Part shown: positions 8,696-16,288 of the stretch, in pieces
Numbering within the stretch: position 1 is the first letter of the stretch
How the letters are laid out: each line of letters opens with the position of its first letter
Assembly (NCBI GenBank): GCA_900543505.1
Contig: UQSB01000002.1
Coordinates: 21,490-85,489, forward strand
Direction of reading: 5' to 3'
DNA from: an uncultured Collinsella sp.
GTDB taxonomy: Bacteria; Actinomycetota; Coriobacteriia; Coriobacteriales; Coriobacteriaceae
DNA: 64,000 nucleotides
Notes under the pieces: generated by a model
What the model was told of the DNA's origin: nothing
Databases searched by the model: none
What the model saw: only the letters and a program-made list of their open reading frames with translations
Program-made: the position numbers and the translations under genes

Positions 8696-11473
8696 ATGGC
8701 ACAGGAATTCACTTTTACCGTTAACGGCGTCGAGCGCACGACGACCCAAAACAAACCGCTGCTGCGCTACCTGCGCGACGACCTGCATATTCACTCCGCC
8801 AAGGACGGCTGCTCCGAGGGCGCGTGCGGTACCTGCACCATCCATGTGGACGGTGCGGCCGTCAAGGCGTGCGTGCTGACCACCGCTCTTGCCGCCGGCC
8901 GTAATATCGTGACCGTCGAGGGCCTGCCCGAGGACGTGCGCGAGGCCTTTGTGTACGCCTTTGGCGCCGTGGGCGCCGTGCAGTGCGGTTTTTGCATCCC
9001 CGGCATGGTCATGGCGGGCGCTGCGCTTATCGCCGAGGACCCCGAGCCCACCGAGGAGCAGATCAAGTACGCCATCCGTGGCAACGTCTGCCGCTGCACC
9101 GGCTACAAGAAGATCATCGAGGGTATTTCGCTGGCAGCTGCGGTGCTCCGCGGCGAAAAGCAGATCGACGAGGACTTGGAGCGCGGCGACGACTACGGTG
9201 TGGGCAAGCGTGCCTTCCGTATCGACGTGCGCAAGAAGGTACTCGGCGAGGGCAAGTACCCCGACGACATCGACGAGCTCGATCAGCCGGGTCTGACCTA
9301 TGCCAGCGCCGTGCGCTCCAAGTATCCGCGCGCCCGTGTGCTCTCCATCGATACCTCCAAGGCCGAGGCCCTGCCCGGTGTGGTGGGCATCCTGCGCGCT
9401 GAGGACGTGCCGGTCAACCAGGTCGGCCACCTTATCCAGGATTGGGACGTCATGATCGCGGCGGGCGATATCACCCGCTGCGTGGGCGATGCCATCGTGC
9501 TGGTGGTTGCCGAGGACGAGGCGACGCTCGAGAAGGCCAAGAAGCTCGTAAAGATTGATTACGAGCCGCTGGAGCCCGTGCGCAACATTGTCGAGGCCAG
9601 GGCTGCCGACGCCCCGCGCCTGCACGACAGTTTCTTTGCCTTTGGCAACACGGTGGAGCTCAAGGACAACGTGTGCCAGAGCCGTCACGTGACGCGCGGC
9701 GACGCCGCCAAGGCGCTGGCAGAGAGCGCGTTCACCGTGACGCAGCGCTTTACCACGCCCTTTACCGAGCATGCCTTCTTGGAGCCCGAGTGCGCCGTTG
9801 CCTTCCCGTACAAGAACGGCGTCAAGGTGCAGTCGACCGACCAGGGTGCCTACGACACGCGCAAAGAGTGTGCCCACATGTTTGGCTGGGACAACGAGCC
9901 CGAGCGCGTGGTCGTCGAGACCATGCTCGTGGGCGGCGGCTTTGGCGGTAAGGAGGACGTTTCGATCCAGCACCTGGCCGCGCTTGCTGCCTATAAGCTC
10001 CAGCGTCCTGTGAAGTGCAAGCTCACGCGTGCCGAGTCGCTCGCGTTCCATCCCAAGCGTCATGCCATGGACGGCACCTTTACACTGGGCTGCGATGCCG
10101 AAGGCAACTTTACCGGCCTGGATTGCGAGATCAACTTTGATACCGGCGCCTACGCTTCGCTGTGCGGCCCGGTGCTCGAGCGTGCCTGCACGCATGCCGT
10201 CGGTCCCTACAAGTACCAGAACACCGACATCCGCGGCTTCGGCTACTACACTAACAACCCGCCTGCCGGCGCGTACCGTGGCTTTGGCGTTTGCCAGTCC
10301 GAGTTTGCGCTCGAGAGCCTGATCGACCTGCTGGCCGAGAAGGTCGGTTTGGATCCGTGGGAGATTCGCTACCGCAACGCCATCGAGCCGGGCGAGGTTC
10401 TGCCCAACGGCCAGATTGCCGACTGCTCCACGGCGCTTAAGGAGACGCTGCTCGAGGTCAAGGATGCCTACTACGCGCATCCCGGACACGCTGGCATTGC
10501 CTGCGCCATGAAGAACGCCGGCGTGGGCGTGGGTCTGCCCGATGCCGGCCGCTGCAAGATTCGCGTCGAGGATGGCCGCGCCGTGGTCTATGCCGCCACG
10601 TCCGACATCGGCCAGGGCTGCAACACGGTCTTTTTGCAGGACGTTGCCGAGGCCTGCGGTCTGCCGCTTCGCTGCATTGCCAACGGCGAGTGCTCCACCG
10701 AGAACGCTCCCGATTCCGGCACCACGTCTGGTTCGCGTCAGACGGTCGTGACCGGCGAGGCCGTGCGCGGTGCCGCTTTCCTGCTGCGCGACGCCATGGT
10801 TGGCATCGAGGCCGGCAAGCCTGCGCCCGCCGCTCCGGTGAGCGCGCATGGCGACGGCGTCAAGATCGAGTACGACGACGGTCGCGCCTACCAGCTGCGC
10901 ACACAGGAACTCGTCGCCGGCCAGGGTATGCATCCTCAGGACCCTGCGGCCACCATCAAGGCGCTCGAGGGATGCGAGTTTGGCTACGTGTATCTGGAGC
11001 CGACCGACAAGCTGGGCGCCGATGTTCCCAACCCCAAGAGCCACATCTGCTACGGTTTTGCCACACATGTGGTCATTCTGGATGATGACGGCCGCGTGAG
11101 CGAGGTCTATGCCGCGCACGATTCCGGCAAGGTGGTCAACCCTATCTCCATCCAGGGTCAGATCGAAGGCGGCGTGCTCATGGGTATGGGCTATGCGCTT
11201 ACCGAGGACTGGCCGCTCAAGGACTGCGTGCCCCAGGCCAGGTACGGCACGCTCGGACTGTTCCGTGCGCCCGAGATTCCGGATATCCACGCCATTTACG
11301 TGGAGAAGGACGAGCTGCTGCCCGTGGCATACGGCGGCAAGGGCATCGGCGAGATCGCAACGATCCCCACGGCGCCCGCCGTGCAGAACGCCTACTGCGC
11401 GTTTGACGGCAGGCTGCGTCCAAATCTGCCCATGGTGGATACGCCCTACAGCCGCGTCCGCAACCGCGGGTAG
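8696..11473 (+). CDS. xdhD: XdhD-type molybdenum hydroxylase (putative selenium-dependent xanthine dehydrogenase)
   Basis: A 925-residue fusion of the two [2Fe-2S] domains and the molybdopterin domain. Residues 1-90 hold the plant-ferredoxin-type cluster (Cys39, Cys44, Cys47, Cys59). Residues 90-150 hold the second cluster (CGFC at 97-100, CRC at 132-134). The rest is the xanthine-dehydrogenase fold with GGGFGGKED, PPAGAYRGFG and the C-terminal GGKGIGE, whose Glu (about residue 886) is the expected catalytic base. No FAD subunit is present. Family knowledge and the yqeB/yqeC/mocA/xdhC set downstream point to a Mo enzyme with a labile selenium ligand acting on hypoxanthine, xanthine or urate. 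Selenium use is not readable from the protein itself. Confidence 0.9.
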   Translation: MAQEFTFTVNGVERTTTQNKPLLRYLRDDLHIHSAKDGCSEGACGTCTIHVDGAAVKACVLTTALAAGRNIVTVEGLPEDVREAFVYAFGAVGAVQCGFCIPGMVMAGAALIAEDPEPTEEQIKYAIRGNVCRCTGYKKIIEGISLAAAVLRGEKQIDEDLERGDDYGVGKRAFRIDVRKKVLGEGKYPDDIDELDQPGLTYASAVRSKYPRARVLSIDTSKAEALPGVVGILRAEDVPVNQVGHLIQDWDVMIAAGDITRCVGDAIVLVVAEDEATLEKAKKLVKIDYEPLEPVRNIVEARAADAPRLHDSFFAFGNTVELKDNVCQSRHVTRGDAAKALAESAFTVTQRFTTPFTEHAFLEPECAVAFPYKNGVKVQSTDQGAYDTRKECAHMFGWDNEPERVVVETMLVGGGFGGKEDVSIQHLAALAAYKLQRPVKCKLTRAESLAFHPKRHAMDGTFTLGCDAEGNFTGLDCEINFDTGAYASLCGPVLERACTHAVGPYKYQNTDIRGFGYYTNNPPAGAYRGFGVCQSEFALESLIDLLAEKVGLDPWEIRYRNAIEPGEVLPNGQIADCSTALKETLLEVKDAYYAHPGHAGIACAMKNAGVGVGLPDAGRCKIRVEDGRAVVYAATSDIGQGCNTVFLQDVAEACGLPLRCIANGECSTENAPDSGTTSGSRQTVVTGEAVRGAAFLLRDAMVGIEAGKPAPAAPVSAHGDGVKIEYDDGRAYQLRTQELVAGQGMHPQDPAATIKALEGCEFGYVYLEPTDKLGADVPNPKSHICYGFATHVVILDDDGRVSEVYAAHDSGKVVNPISIQGQIEGGVLMGMGYALTEDWPLKDCVPQARYGTLGLFRAPEIPDIHAIYVEKDELLPVAYGGKGIGEIATIPTAPAVQNAYCAFDGRLRPNLPMVDTPYSRVRNRG

Positions 11474-11542
11474 GGTAGGGCGCGGACAGTCATTGCTGAC
11501 GAGCTGTTCGCGCTCAACATCAACTGCATATGCTGCACCTTT

Positions 11543-11574
11543 GGCCCCAGCTCCATCGCGAGCCGGGGCCTTTT
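11543..11574 (+). terminator. Intrinsic terminator after xdhD
   Basis: GGCCCCAGCTC pairs with GAGCCGGGGCC around a short loop and is followed by TTTTGTTT. It closes the first half of the purine operon. A near copy of the 3' arm and its downstream flank recurs at 13428-13464, after the ATPase gene. Confidence 0.8.
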
Positions 11575-11581
11575 GTTTGGA

Positions 11582-11715
11582 GCGGAAACTGTGTCCCGGA
11601 ATTGCCACTCAGAACGGGACGCGCTTTCCGGATGGCATGCTTGGCGGAAACTACGGCCCAGTTTTTGGCTCCAGAACGGGGTACATTTTCCGGAACGGTC
11701 CACGTGCGGGGGTGT
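11582..11715. repeat. 62-bp palindromic repeat units, left flank of the ATPase gene
   Basis: Units start with GCGGAAACT at 11582 and 11644, exactly 62 bases apart, and a degenerate third begins at 11706. Each unit is itself an inverted repeat: a GGAAA(C)TG(C)GTCCC-type arm and a GGGACGCGCTTTCC-type arm around about 14 bases. Similar units occur on the right side of the gene at 13225-13400. Confidence 0.75.
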
Positions 11716-11745
11716 ACCGCCCCTTTTCGTGCTCCGCTTGTCGGA

Positions 11746-11801
11746 TTACGTTATAGCTAGACATATTATAGGAAGGTATAATATAGCTAGCTATAACGTA
11801 A
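11746..11801. promoter_or_regulatory. Large palindrome (putative operator/promoter) before the ATPase gene
   Basis: Two 25-base arms (11746-11770 and 11777-11801) are inverted copies with only two mismatches around the six-base centre GGAAGG. The outer part reads TTACGTTATAGCTAG. The right arm abuts the ribosome-binding site AAGGAAGG of the ATPase gene. The region is far more A+T-rich than its surroundings. It may be an autoregulatory operator or an RNA hairpin limiting translation. Confidence 0.7.
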
Positions 11802-11816
11802 AGGAAGGATGGCCCT

Positions 11817-13208
11817 ATGTTTATCGGAAGAACAGTGGAAATGTCCGAGCTCAATCGACTGTATGGCACGGGCTCCTTTGAAATGCCTGTGATTTACGGC
11901 CGCCGTCGTGTGGGTAAAACGCGCCTTATCACAGAGTTCATCCAAGGCAAGAAGGCTATTTACTTTCAAGCTCGTCGTACCAATGCGGAGGCAAACCTGC
12001 ACGGCTTTAGCCAGGCGATACTTGCAGGCTCGGTTGGTGCTGCAGGCGTGTCGTTTCGTAGTTTTGACGAAGCGTTCGATGCATTGGCCACCATGGCTCG
12101 AGCGGAACGTTTGATTGTCGTGATTGACGAGTATCCCTATCTCGCCCAATCGAATCCCGAGATCAGCTCGTTGCTGCAAGACAAGATTGATCACCTGTAC
12201 AAAGAGACCAGGCTCATGCTGATTCTATGCGGCTCGTCTCTTTCGTTTATGGAGGAACAGGTATTGGGCTACGAGAGCCCACTATACGGTAGGCGTACGG
12301 CCCAGTTTAAGATCATGCCGCTCGATTTTACGACGACCCTCGGCCTGTGGCAGAGCATGGGTCGCGAAGACGCTGCGGTTTGCTATGGCATGACGGGCGG
12401 CATTCCTGCATATATCGAGAAAGTCGATCCTACCGTATCGCTCAAGGACAACATCAAGCGTCTTTTTCTTACCCCTACGGGTTATCTCTTTGAAGAGCCG
12501 AGTAACCTGCTATTGCAAGAGTGCCGCAATCCCGAGCAATATGATGCGATCGTGCAAGCAATTGCTCAGGGGCGCTCGAAGATCTCGGAGATTGCGAGCT
12601 CTACGGGAATCCCTGCGAGCAACGTAAAGAGCTATGTGGATAAGCTGGCGTCGCTTGGGATTGTCGAGCGCGAGCTGCCCCTAAACGAGACGAGCAATAA
12701 GCGGGCTGTGTATCTGCTGAGCGACCAGATGTTTAGGTTCTGGTACAAGTTTGTGCCGCAGAACATTGGGCTGATTCAAAACGATATGGCCGAGATGGCG
12801 TATAAGCGCATTGAGCCGCACATATCGGATTACATGGGTACGGTCTTTGAGCTTATATGCAGACAATACGTGTACGAACTCGCGCGTGCGGGCCAGCTCG
12901 ATGTGGTTCCGGCGAGCGTCGGGCGCTGGTGGGGGACGGATAATCGCACGCATACGCAGGAAGAAATCGACTTGATTGTTGACGATGGCGAGGGCACTGC
13001 GCTGTTTGCGGAGTGCAAATGGCGCAATGAACCGGCGGGCGAAGACGTGCTGCAAAAGCTCGTTCATCGAAGCGAGCTCTTTAGACGGCAACGAAAAAGC
13101 TATGCGCTTTTCTCAAAAAGCGGCTTTACGCAGGGATGTCGGGATGCCGCGGAGAGTAGGGGAGACGTCAAGCTGATCTCGTTTGCCGAGATGTGCGAGC
13201 GGAGATAA
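11817..13208 (+). CDS. AAA ATPase with C-terminal DUF234 nuclease-like domain
   Basis: A 463-residue protein of the archaeal-type ATPase plus DUF234 architecture. Walker A is GRRRVGKTRL (Gly28-Thr35) and Walker B is LIVVIDEYPYLA (Asp104-Glu105). A winged-helix segment near 255-290 (ISEIASSTGIPASNVKSYVD) follows. The C-terminal DUF234 domain has GRWWG near 370, EIDLIV near 385 and ECKW near 400, the D-x(n)-ExK pattern of PD-(D/E)xK nucleases. The biological role of this family is poorly known. It is A+T-richer than the purine genes, has its own palindromic control region and is bracketed by repeats, all of which suggest acquisition into the middle of the purine locus. Confidence 0.88.
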   Translation: MFIGRTVEMSELNRLYGTGSFEMPVIYGRRRVGKTRLITEFIQGKKAIYFQARRTNAEANLHGFSQAILAGSVGAAGVSFRSFDEAFDALATMARAERLIVVIDEYPYLAQSNPEISSLLQDKIDHLYKETRLMLILCGSSLSFMEEQVLGYESPLYGRRTAQFKIMPLDFTTTLGLWQSMGREDAAVCYGMTGGIPAYIEKVDPTVSLKDNIKRLFLTPTGYLFEEPSNLLLQECRNPEQYDAIVQAIAQGRSKISEIASSTGIPASNVKSYVDKLASLGIVERELPLNETSNKRAVYLLSDQMFRFWYKFVPQNIGLIQNDMAEMAYKRIEPHISDYMGTVFELICRQYVYELARAGQLDVVPASVGRWWGTDNRTHTQEEIDLIVDDGEGTALFAECKWRNEPAGEDVLQKLVHRSELFRRQRKSYALFSKSGFTQGCRDAAESRGDVKLISFAEMCERR

Positions 13209-13224
13209 CCAAGCGCTCTGATGT

Positions 13225-13395
13225 GATGCTCGGAATGGGACGCGCTTTCCCCTTGCGGCCTTTGGCGGAAAGCGCGTCCCAGATTATAGCTCCAGAGTGG
13301 GATGGCCTTTCCGGATCGGCCCCTCGCGGAAACTGCGTCCCGGATTCGATGCTCAGGACGGGATGCCGTTTCCGATAGAGGCATGGGGTGGAAAG
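13225..13395. repeat. 62-bp palindromic repeat units, right flank of the ATPase gene
   Basis: A half unit (GGAATGGGACGCGCTTTCC near 13231-13250) is followed by units starting GCGGAA at 13265 and 13326 (61 bases apart) and a partial unit near 13388. The arms match the left-flank repeats at 11582-11715, for example GGGACGCGCTTTCC present on both sides. The region has no gene. Confidence 0.75.
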
Positions 13396-13452
13396 CCTCC
13401 CATTTCTAATGTTCAAGAAATGGGAGGCAGCTCATCGCGAGCTGGGCCTTTT
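13396..13452 (+). terminator. Two consecutive hairpins, probable terminator of the ATPase gene
   Basis: CCTCCCATTTC (13396-13406) pairs perfectly with GAAATGGGAGG (13417-13427). Directly after it, CAGCTC (13428-13433) pairs with GAGCTG (13439-13444) and is followed by GGCCTTTTG. The second hairpin and its flank to 13464 nearly duplicate the xdhD terminator flank at 11548-11586. Confidence 0.65.
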
Positions 13453-13531
13453 GTTTGGAGCGGAGGCAGCATCCCAGAATTCGGGCAATCCGGTGGTCAG
13501 GGGTTGAGCGAGCGTCGCGCTAAGGATGCCA

Positions 13532-13646
13532 AGCGTAAAACTTTCAATGAACATAGCGTAAAAACTACATCCGCAACGGCGTAAAAACTACATTGGAAGT
13601 AGCGTAAAATCCGCATTGAAAATGGCGTAATTTCGTATATCGCATG
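13532..13646. repeat. Five-unit 23-bp tandem array
   Basis: Units begin at 13532, 13555, 13578, 13601 and 13624, an exact 23-base period. The conserved core is (A/G)GCGTAAAA(A)CTACAT; the other half of each unit is variable. The array ends where the broken DUF4143-type ATPase frame begins. The units are contiguous and differ in their second half, which is not a CRISPR pattern. Confidence 0.85.
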
Positions 13647-13647
13647 A

Positions 13648-13833
13648 TTGCCCGAGCTTGCACACGGCCTTTTGCGAGCTCTTGCCATGAACGAGAGCCA
13701 GGCTGTCACGTACAAGACGCTCATAAAGGACGCCTCGTACGGTGAGGCGGGCCCCGACGAGAGGACCATCGCTGCGTACCTGGATCTCTTCAACAGGCTC
13801 AAGCTGACCGAGGACCTGTGCGGAGTTTTGGCT
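13648..13833 (+). pseudogene. Fragment of a DUF4143-type AAA ATPase
   Basis: The plus strand encodes a stretch (LLRALAMNESQAVTYKTL, then ERTIAAYLDLFNRLKLTEDL) that matches the DUF4143 region found C-terminal in a widespread family of bacterial AAA ATPases. There is no Walker-containing N-terminal domain upstream and no start codon with a ribosome-binding site. The similarity stops near 13833, after which unrelated sequence follows. I read it as a relic of a second ATPase gene at this site. The family match is by recognition of the pattern. Confidence 0.6.
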
Positions 13834-13885
13834 TGGCTGCCAGGTTGTGGAAGTTGCGCTCGCTGCGCACGGAGAAATTGTCCAT
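13799..13885 (-). pseudogene. Truncated gene start (28 codons) on the minus strand
   Basis: An ATG at 13885 with a good ribosome-binding site (AAAGGAG, five to seven bases upstream) opens a frame beginning MDNFSVRSERNFHNLAAK and stopping at 13799. A terminator for an upstream minus-strand gene lies just before it at 13980-14003. It looks like the beginning of a gene whose body was removed when the ATPase relic was joined here. I do not recognise the product. Confidence 0.4.
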
Positions 13886-13979
13886 ACGGACTCCTTTCAT
13901 CGATGTTGGCAGGGCCACCGTGCCTCTTGGCCGGTTGGCGTCGGGATCGTGGAGCCAACTCTCTACCCCGACTCTGGAT

Positions 13980-14003
13980 AAAACGCGCCCGCTCCTTGCG
14001 GGC
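13980..14003 (-). terminator. Intrinsic terminator on the minus strand, orphaned
   Basis: Read on the minus strand, GCCCGC and GCGGGC form a six-base stem around a five-base loop, followed by GCGTTTTA. No intact minus-strand gene lies immediately upstream of it, since 14004-14248 holds the 33-bp array, so it may be left over from a lost gene. Confidence 0.5.
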
Positions 14004-14068
14004 ACGATGGAGTCTATCAGCGCGCGCGGATGGCGCTTGATTTCCCAAGTGATTATTCGGCTTTCATC

Positions 14069-14180
14069 CGGAAAAGTGTCGAAATCAGCCGTGTAAAAGT
14101 ACGGAAAAGTGTCGAAATAGGCACCTTAAAACTTCGGAAAAGTGTCAAATTCGATGGGCAAATTATCCGGAAAAGTGTAG
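14069..14180. repeat. Four-unit 33-bp tandem array
   Basis: CGGAAAAGTGTCGAAAT-type units begin at 14069, 14102, 14135 and 14168, an exact 33-base period. The 17-base core is conserved and the remainder varies. Together with the 23-bp array at 13532 it brackets the ATPase relic. No gene is present between this array and the end of the membrane-protein gene at 14249. Confidence 0.85.
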
Positions 14181-14248
14181 CTGGATGACAAAACAGCACT
14201 TAGAAGCCGGTGCTGGATGCGGGATCCTGCGGCCGCCTTCAGCCCTCG

Positions 14249-15235
14249 CTACTCGTCGTCCCCGTCGTTAGGGTCGCCCTTGAGGGTGTTGATGTCCAGG
14301 TACTGGTTATCGTCCTCTTTTTGTTGGGTCTCCGACTCCGCTTGGGTGGGGCCGCGGAACAGCTGGAATCCCTCAAACGCAATGACACCGAGCAGGGCAA
14401 TGATAATGGCGATAAAGGCAACCTTGACTGCCTGCGGAAATTCCGAGAAACGCAGCGCCTTTTCCTCGGCGTAATAATCGGCGAAGCGCTCTTCGCCCGT
14501 GCTTTTGGTATACGACGGCGCGGACGCGGCCTCCGAGTCATATTCCGGTGCAGGCGTGGCAGCGTACGGATCGTTGAGATAATCGCTCGATGCGGTGCCA
14601 TAATCCTCGGTCTCGATGCGACCGGTGCCAGCATAGCCATCGGAATAATCGGAATATGCCGCACCGCCCTCATAGTCCGCGGCGCTCGTGTTGGCGGCAA
14701 AAAGCGGGTTAACTGGAACATCGAGCGCCGGCATGCCGGTAGAGGTCTCATCCAGATCGGCTGCAGCCCACGAATCGTAGGCAACCTGACGGGCAACGGG
14801 CTCATCGAGCCTTGCGACTGGAGGCTTGCGTGCCGCAGGAACAGGCAACTGCTGGGCGCTGTACATAACAGTGCTGTCGGCCGATTTGCCCTGCGTCGCT
14901 GCAGCGAGAAATGCCGCCGTCTCGGACGGGTCGCTTGCGGGGCGGGGAGCGGGTGTGGGCGCCGAAGTGGGTGCGGGCGTAGGCGCGGGCGTCGAAACGG
15001 GCGACTGCGCAGGAGTCGGCGCAGATGCGGGCTTAGGCGCAAGTGCGGGGTTGGGGTTTGACGGGCGAGCCCCGCCGCCCATGAGTTCGTCGGCGGTCCA
15101 CGGGCGATCATCCATCACGTCGTCAAGGCTCAGCGAAAACAGGTCGTCTTCACCCTCATCGAACATGCGGTGCACATGTCCACCAATTGCCGGAATCAAT
15201 CCGCGACCGGTGCATGATGCCTTGCTCAACGCCAT
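14249..15235 (-). CDS. Proline-rich single-pass membrane protein of unknown function
   Basis: A 328-residue protein I do not recognise. The N-terminus has an acidic motif (FSLSLDDVMDDRPWTADELM, residues about 31-50), followed by a long Pro/Ala-rich low-complexity stretch and a Tyr/Ala-rich linker. One hydrophobic segment (VAFIAIIIALLGVIAFEGF, about residues 270-288) follows, and a short acidic tail (about 40 residues) ends the protein. This predicts a large cytoplasmic part with a single anchor near the C-terminus. The start at 15235 has AAAGGA upstream. It is co-directional with, and 122 bases downstream of, the second YheO-type regulator, so it may be co-transcribed with it. Any link to purine use is unproven. 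Confidence 0.75.
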   Translation of the reverse strand: MALSKASCTGRGLIPAIGGHVHRMFDEGEDDLFSLSLDDVMDDRPWTADELMGGGARPSNPNPALAPKPASAPTPAQSPVSTPAPTPAPTSAPTPAPRPASDPSETAAFLAAATQGKSADSTVMYSAQQLPVPAARKPPVARLDEPVARQVAYDSWAAADLDETSTGMPALDVPVNPLFAANTSAADYEGGAAYSDYSDGYAGTGRIETEDYGTASSDYLNDPYAATPAPEYDSEAASAPSYTKSTGEERFADYYAEEKALRFSEFPQAVKVAFIAIIIALLGVIAFEGFQLFRGPTQAESETQQKEDDNQYLDINTLKGDPNDGDDE

Positions 15236-15357
15236 TCTGTTCCATCCTTTCGAAATACTAATGACATCGATTATATGGAACTTCCCAAGCGGCTCGGTCT
15301 TGGATTCGTGCTTTCCAGAACTCGCGCCCAAAAGGGGAGGGCAATCCAGGCGAGTGC

Positions 15358-16011
15358 CTACTTGTCGCCGGCCGCCGCCTTGGCCTCATTGAGGTAGCTA
15401 TAGAAGCTGTATTTGGAGATGCCAAAGAACTCACAGGCGCGCTCGCTCGACTTGGAAATGAGGAAGGCGCCGCGACGGTCGAGGTAGCCAATGGCGCGAA
15501 TGCGCTCGTCTTTGGTCATAAGGGCCGCGGGCTTGCCCACAAACTGCTCGCACTCGTGCAGCAGGTCCTCGAGCAGGTCACCGATGTTTTTGGTAATGGG
15601 CTCGGGCTCGGTATAGCCCGTGCCGCCGGTGCCGGTAAAGGCGTCGAGCGAACGCTCAAAAGCCTTCATGAGCGTAATGTCAAAGTTGATGCCCAGAATG
15701 CCGACGGGCTTGCCCTCGTCGTTGCGGATAAAGATCGTCGACGATTTGAGCAGCTTACCGTCGGTGGTTTTAGTGAGGTACGGCTCGCGGTCGTGTACAT
15801 CGGTGGCGCCCTCGTGCATGGACTCAAACACGATATGGCTGGGACCGTCACCCAGTTTGCGCCCGCTGACGTGGCCGTTTTCGATCACCACGATGGAGTG
15901 GTCCACGTCCTCGGTCTCCAGGTCGTGGACGACGACTTCGCAGTTGGGGCCAAATTGGAGCGCCAGGCCGTGTGCAAGGCGCTTATAAAACTCAATCTGT
16001 GACGGGGTCAT
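15358..16011 (-). CDS. YheO-like PAS/HTH transcriptional regulator 2
   Basis: A 217-residue paralogue of the regulator at 1090-1746. The PAS-like YheO domain is clear (CEVVVHDLETEDVDHSIVVI, SGRKLGDGPSHIVFE, IFIRNDEGKPVGILGINFDI). The C-terminal helix-turn-helix reads FFGISKYSFYSYLNEAK. The ATG at 16011 follows AGGAAGG. It is divergent from dpaL across 277 bases that contain a long inverted repeat, so it is the best candidate regulator of the dpaL-ygeY-ygeW operon. The ligand is unknown. Confidence 0.85.
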   Translation of the reverse strand: MTPSQIEFYKRLAHGLALQFGPNCEVVVHDLETEDVDHSIVVIENGHVSGRKLGDGPSHIVFESMHEGATDVHDREPYLTKTTDGKLLKSSTIFIRNDEGKPVGILGINFDITLMKAFERSLDAFTGTGGTGYTEPEPITKNIGDLLEDLLHECEQFVGKPAALMTKDERIRAIGYLDRRGAFLISKSSERACEFFGISKYSFYSYLNEAKAAAGDK

Positions 16012-16149
16012 GGGTGCCTTCCTAAAAATTAGTTTGGGCTCACTGTGCCATAAACCACACTTGACCGCAAACAAATCCATCAACAAGGCAATTCATGACC
16101 GTTCGGGGGCGAAAAAGTACCGATTACGGCAACAAACAATTCGTTAGGT

Positions 16150-16202
16150 ATGCCAATCAAAAAGTGTGATAGAACATTACTAACAAACTTTTTGTTTGGC
16201 AT
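16150..16202. promoter_or_regulatory. Interrupted 16-bp inverted repeat, candidate operator upstream of dpaL
   Basis: ATGCCAATCAAAAAGT (16150-16165) and ACTTTTTGTTTGGCAT (16187-16202) are inverted copies with a single mismatch, 21 bases apart. It lies in the divergent region between the second YheO-type regulator and dpaL, about 90 bases before the dpaL start. That position and symmetry suit a dimeric regulator site. Confidence 0.6.
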
Positions 16203-16288
16203 CCACATAAAAGTTCAGCCGTGTGAATGGGATCGGGCTGAAACGCGTATGCGGGGGCCGGCAAGAGAGGACTTAAGGAGTTCACCGT

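Noticed and set aside
8696..11473. Selenocysteine in XdhD
   Set aside because: The frame has no internal TGA; selenium in this family is a cofactor ligand, not a residue.
8168..11608. Very long minus-strand open frame opposite xdhD (and similar ones opposite the permease, ssnA, ygfK, secA)
   Set aside because: They mirror strongly coding plus-strand genes in high-G+C DNA, have no family motifs and no ribosome-binding sites.
13497..14048. Minus-strand frame of 183 codons opposite the DUF4143 relic
   Set aside because: It spans repeats and the relic, has no domain similarity and no ribosome-binding site.
13532..14180. CRISPR array at the 23-bp and 33-bp repeats
   Set aside because: Units are contiguous with no separate constant repeat and spacer, only four or five copies, and no cas gene is near.
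15250..15357. A small gene between the second regulator and the membrane protein
   Set aside because: Short frames only, without a ribosome-binding site or similarity.
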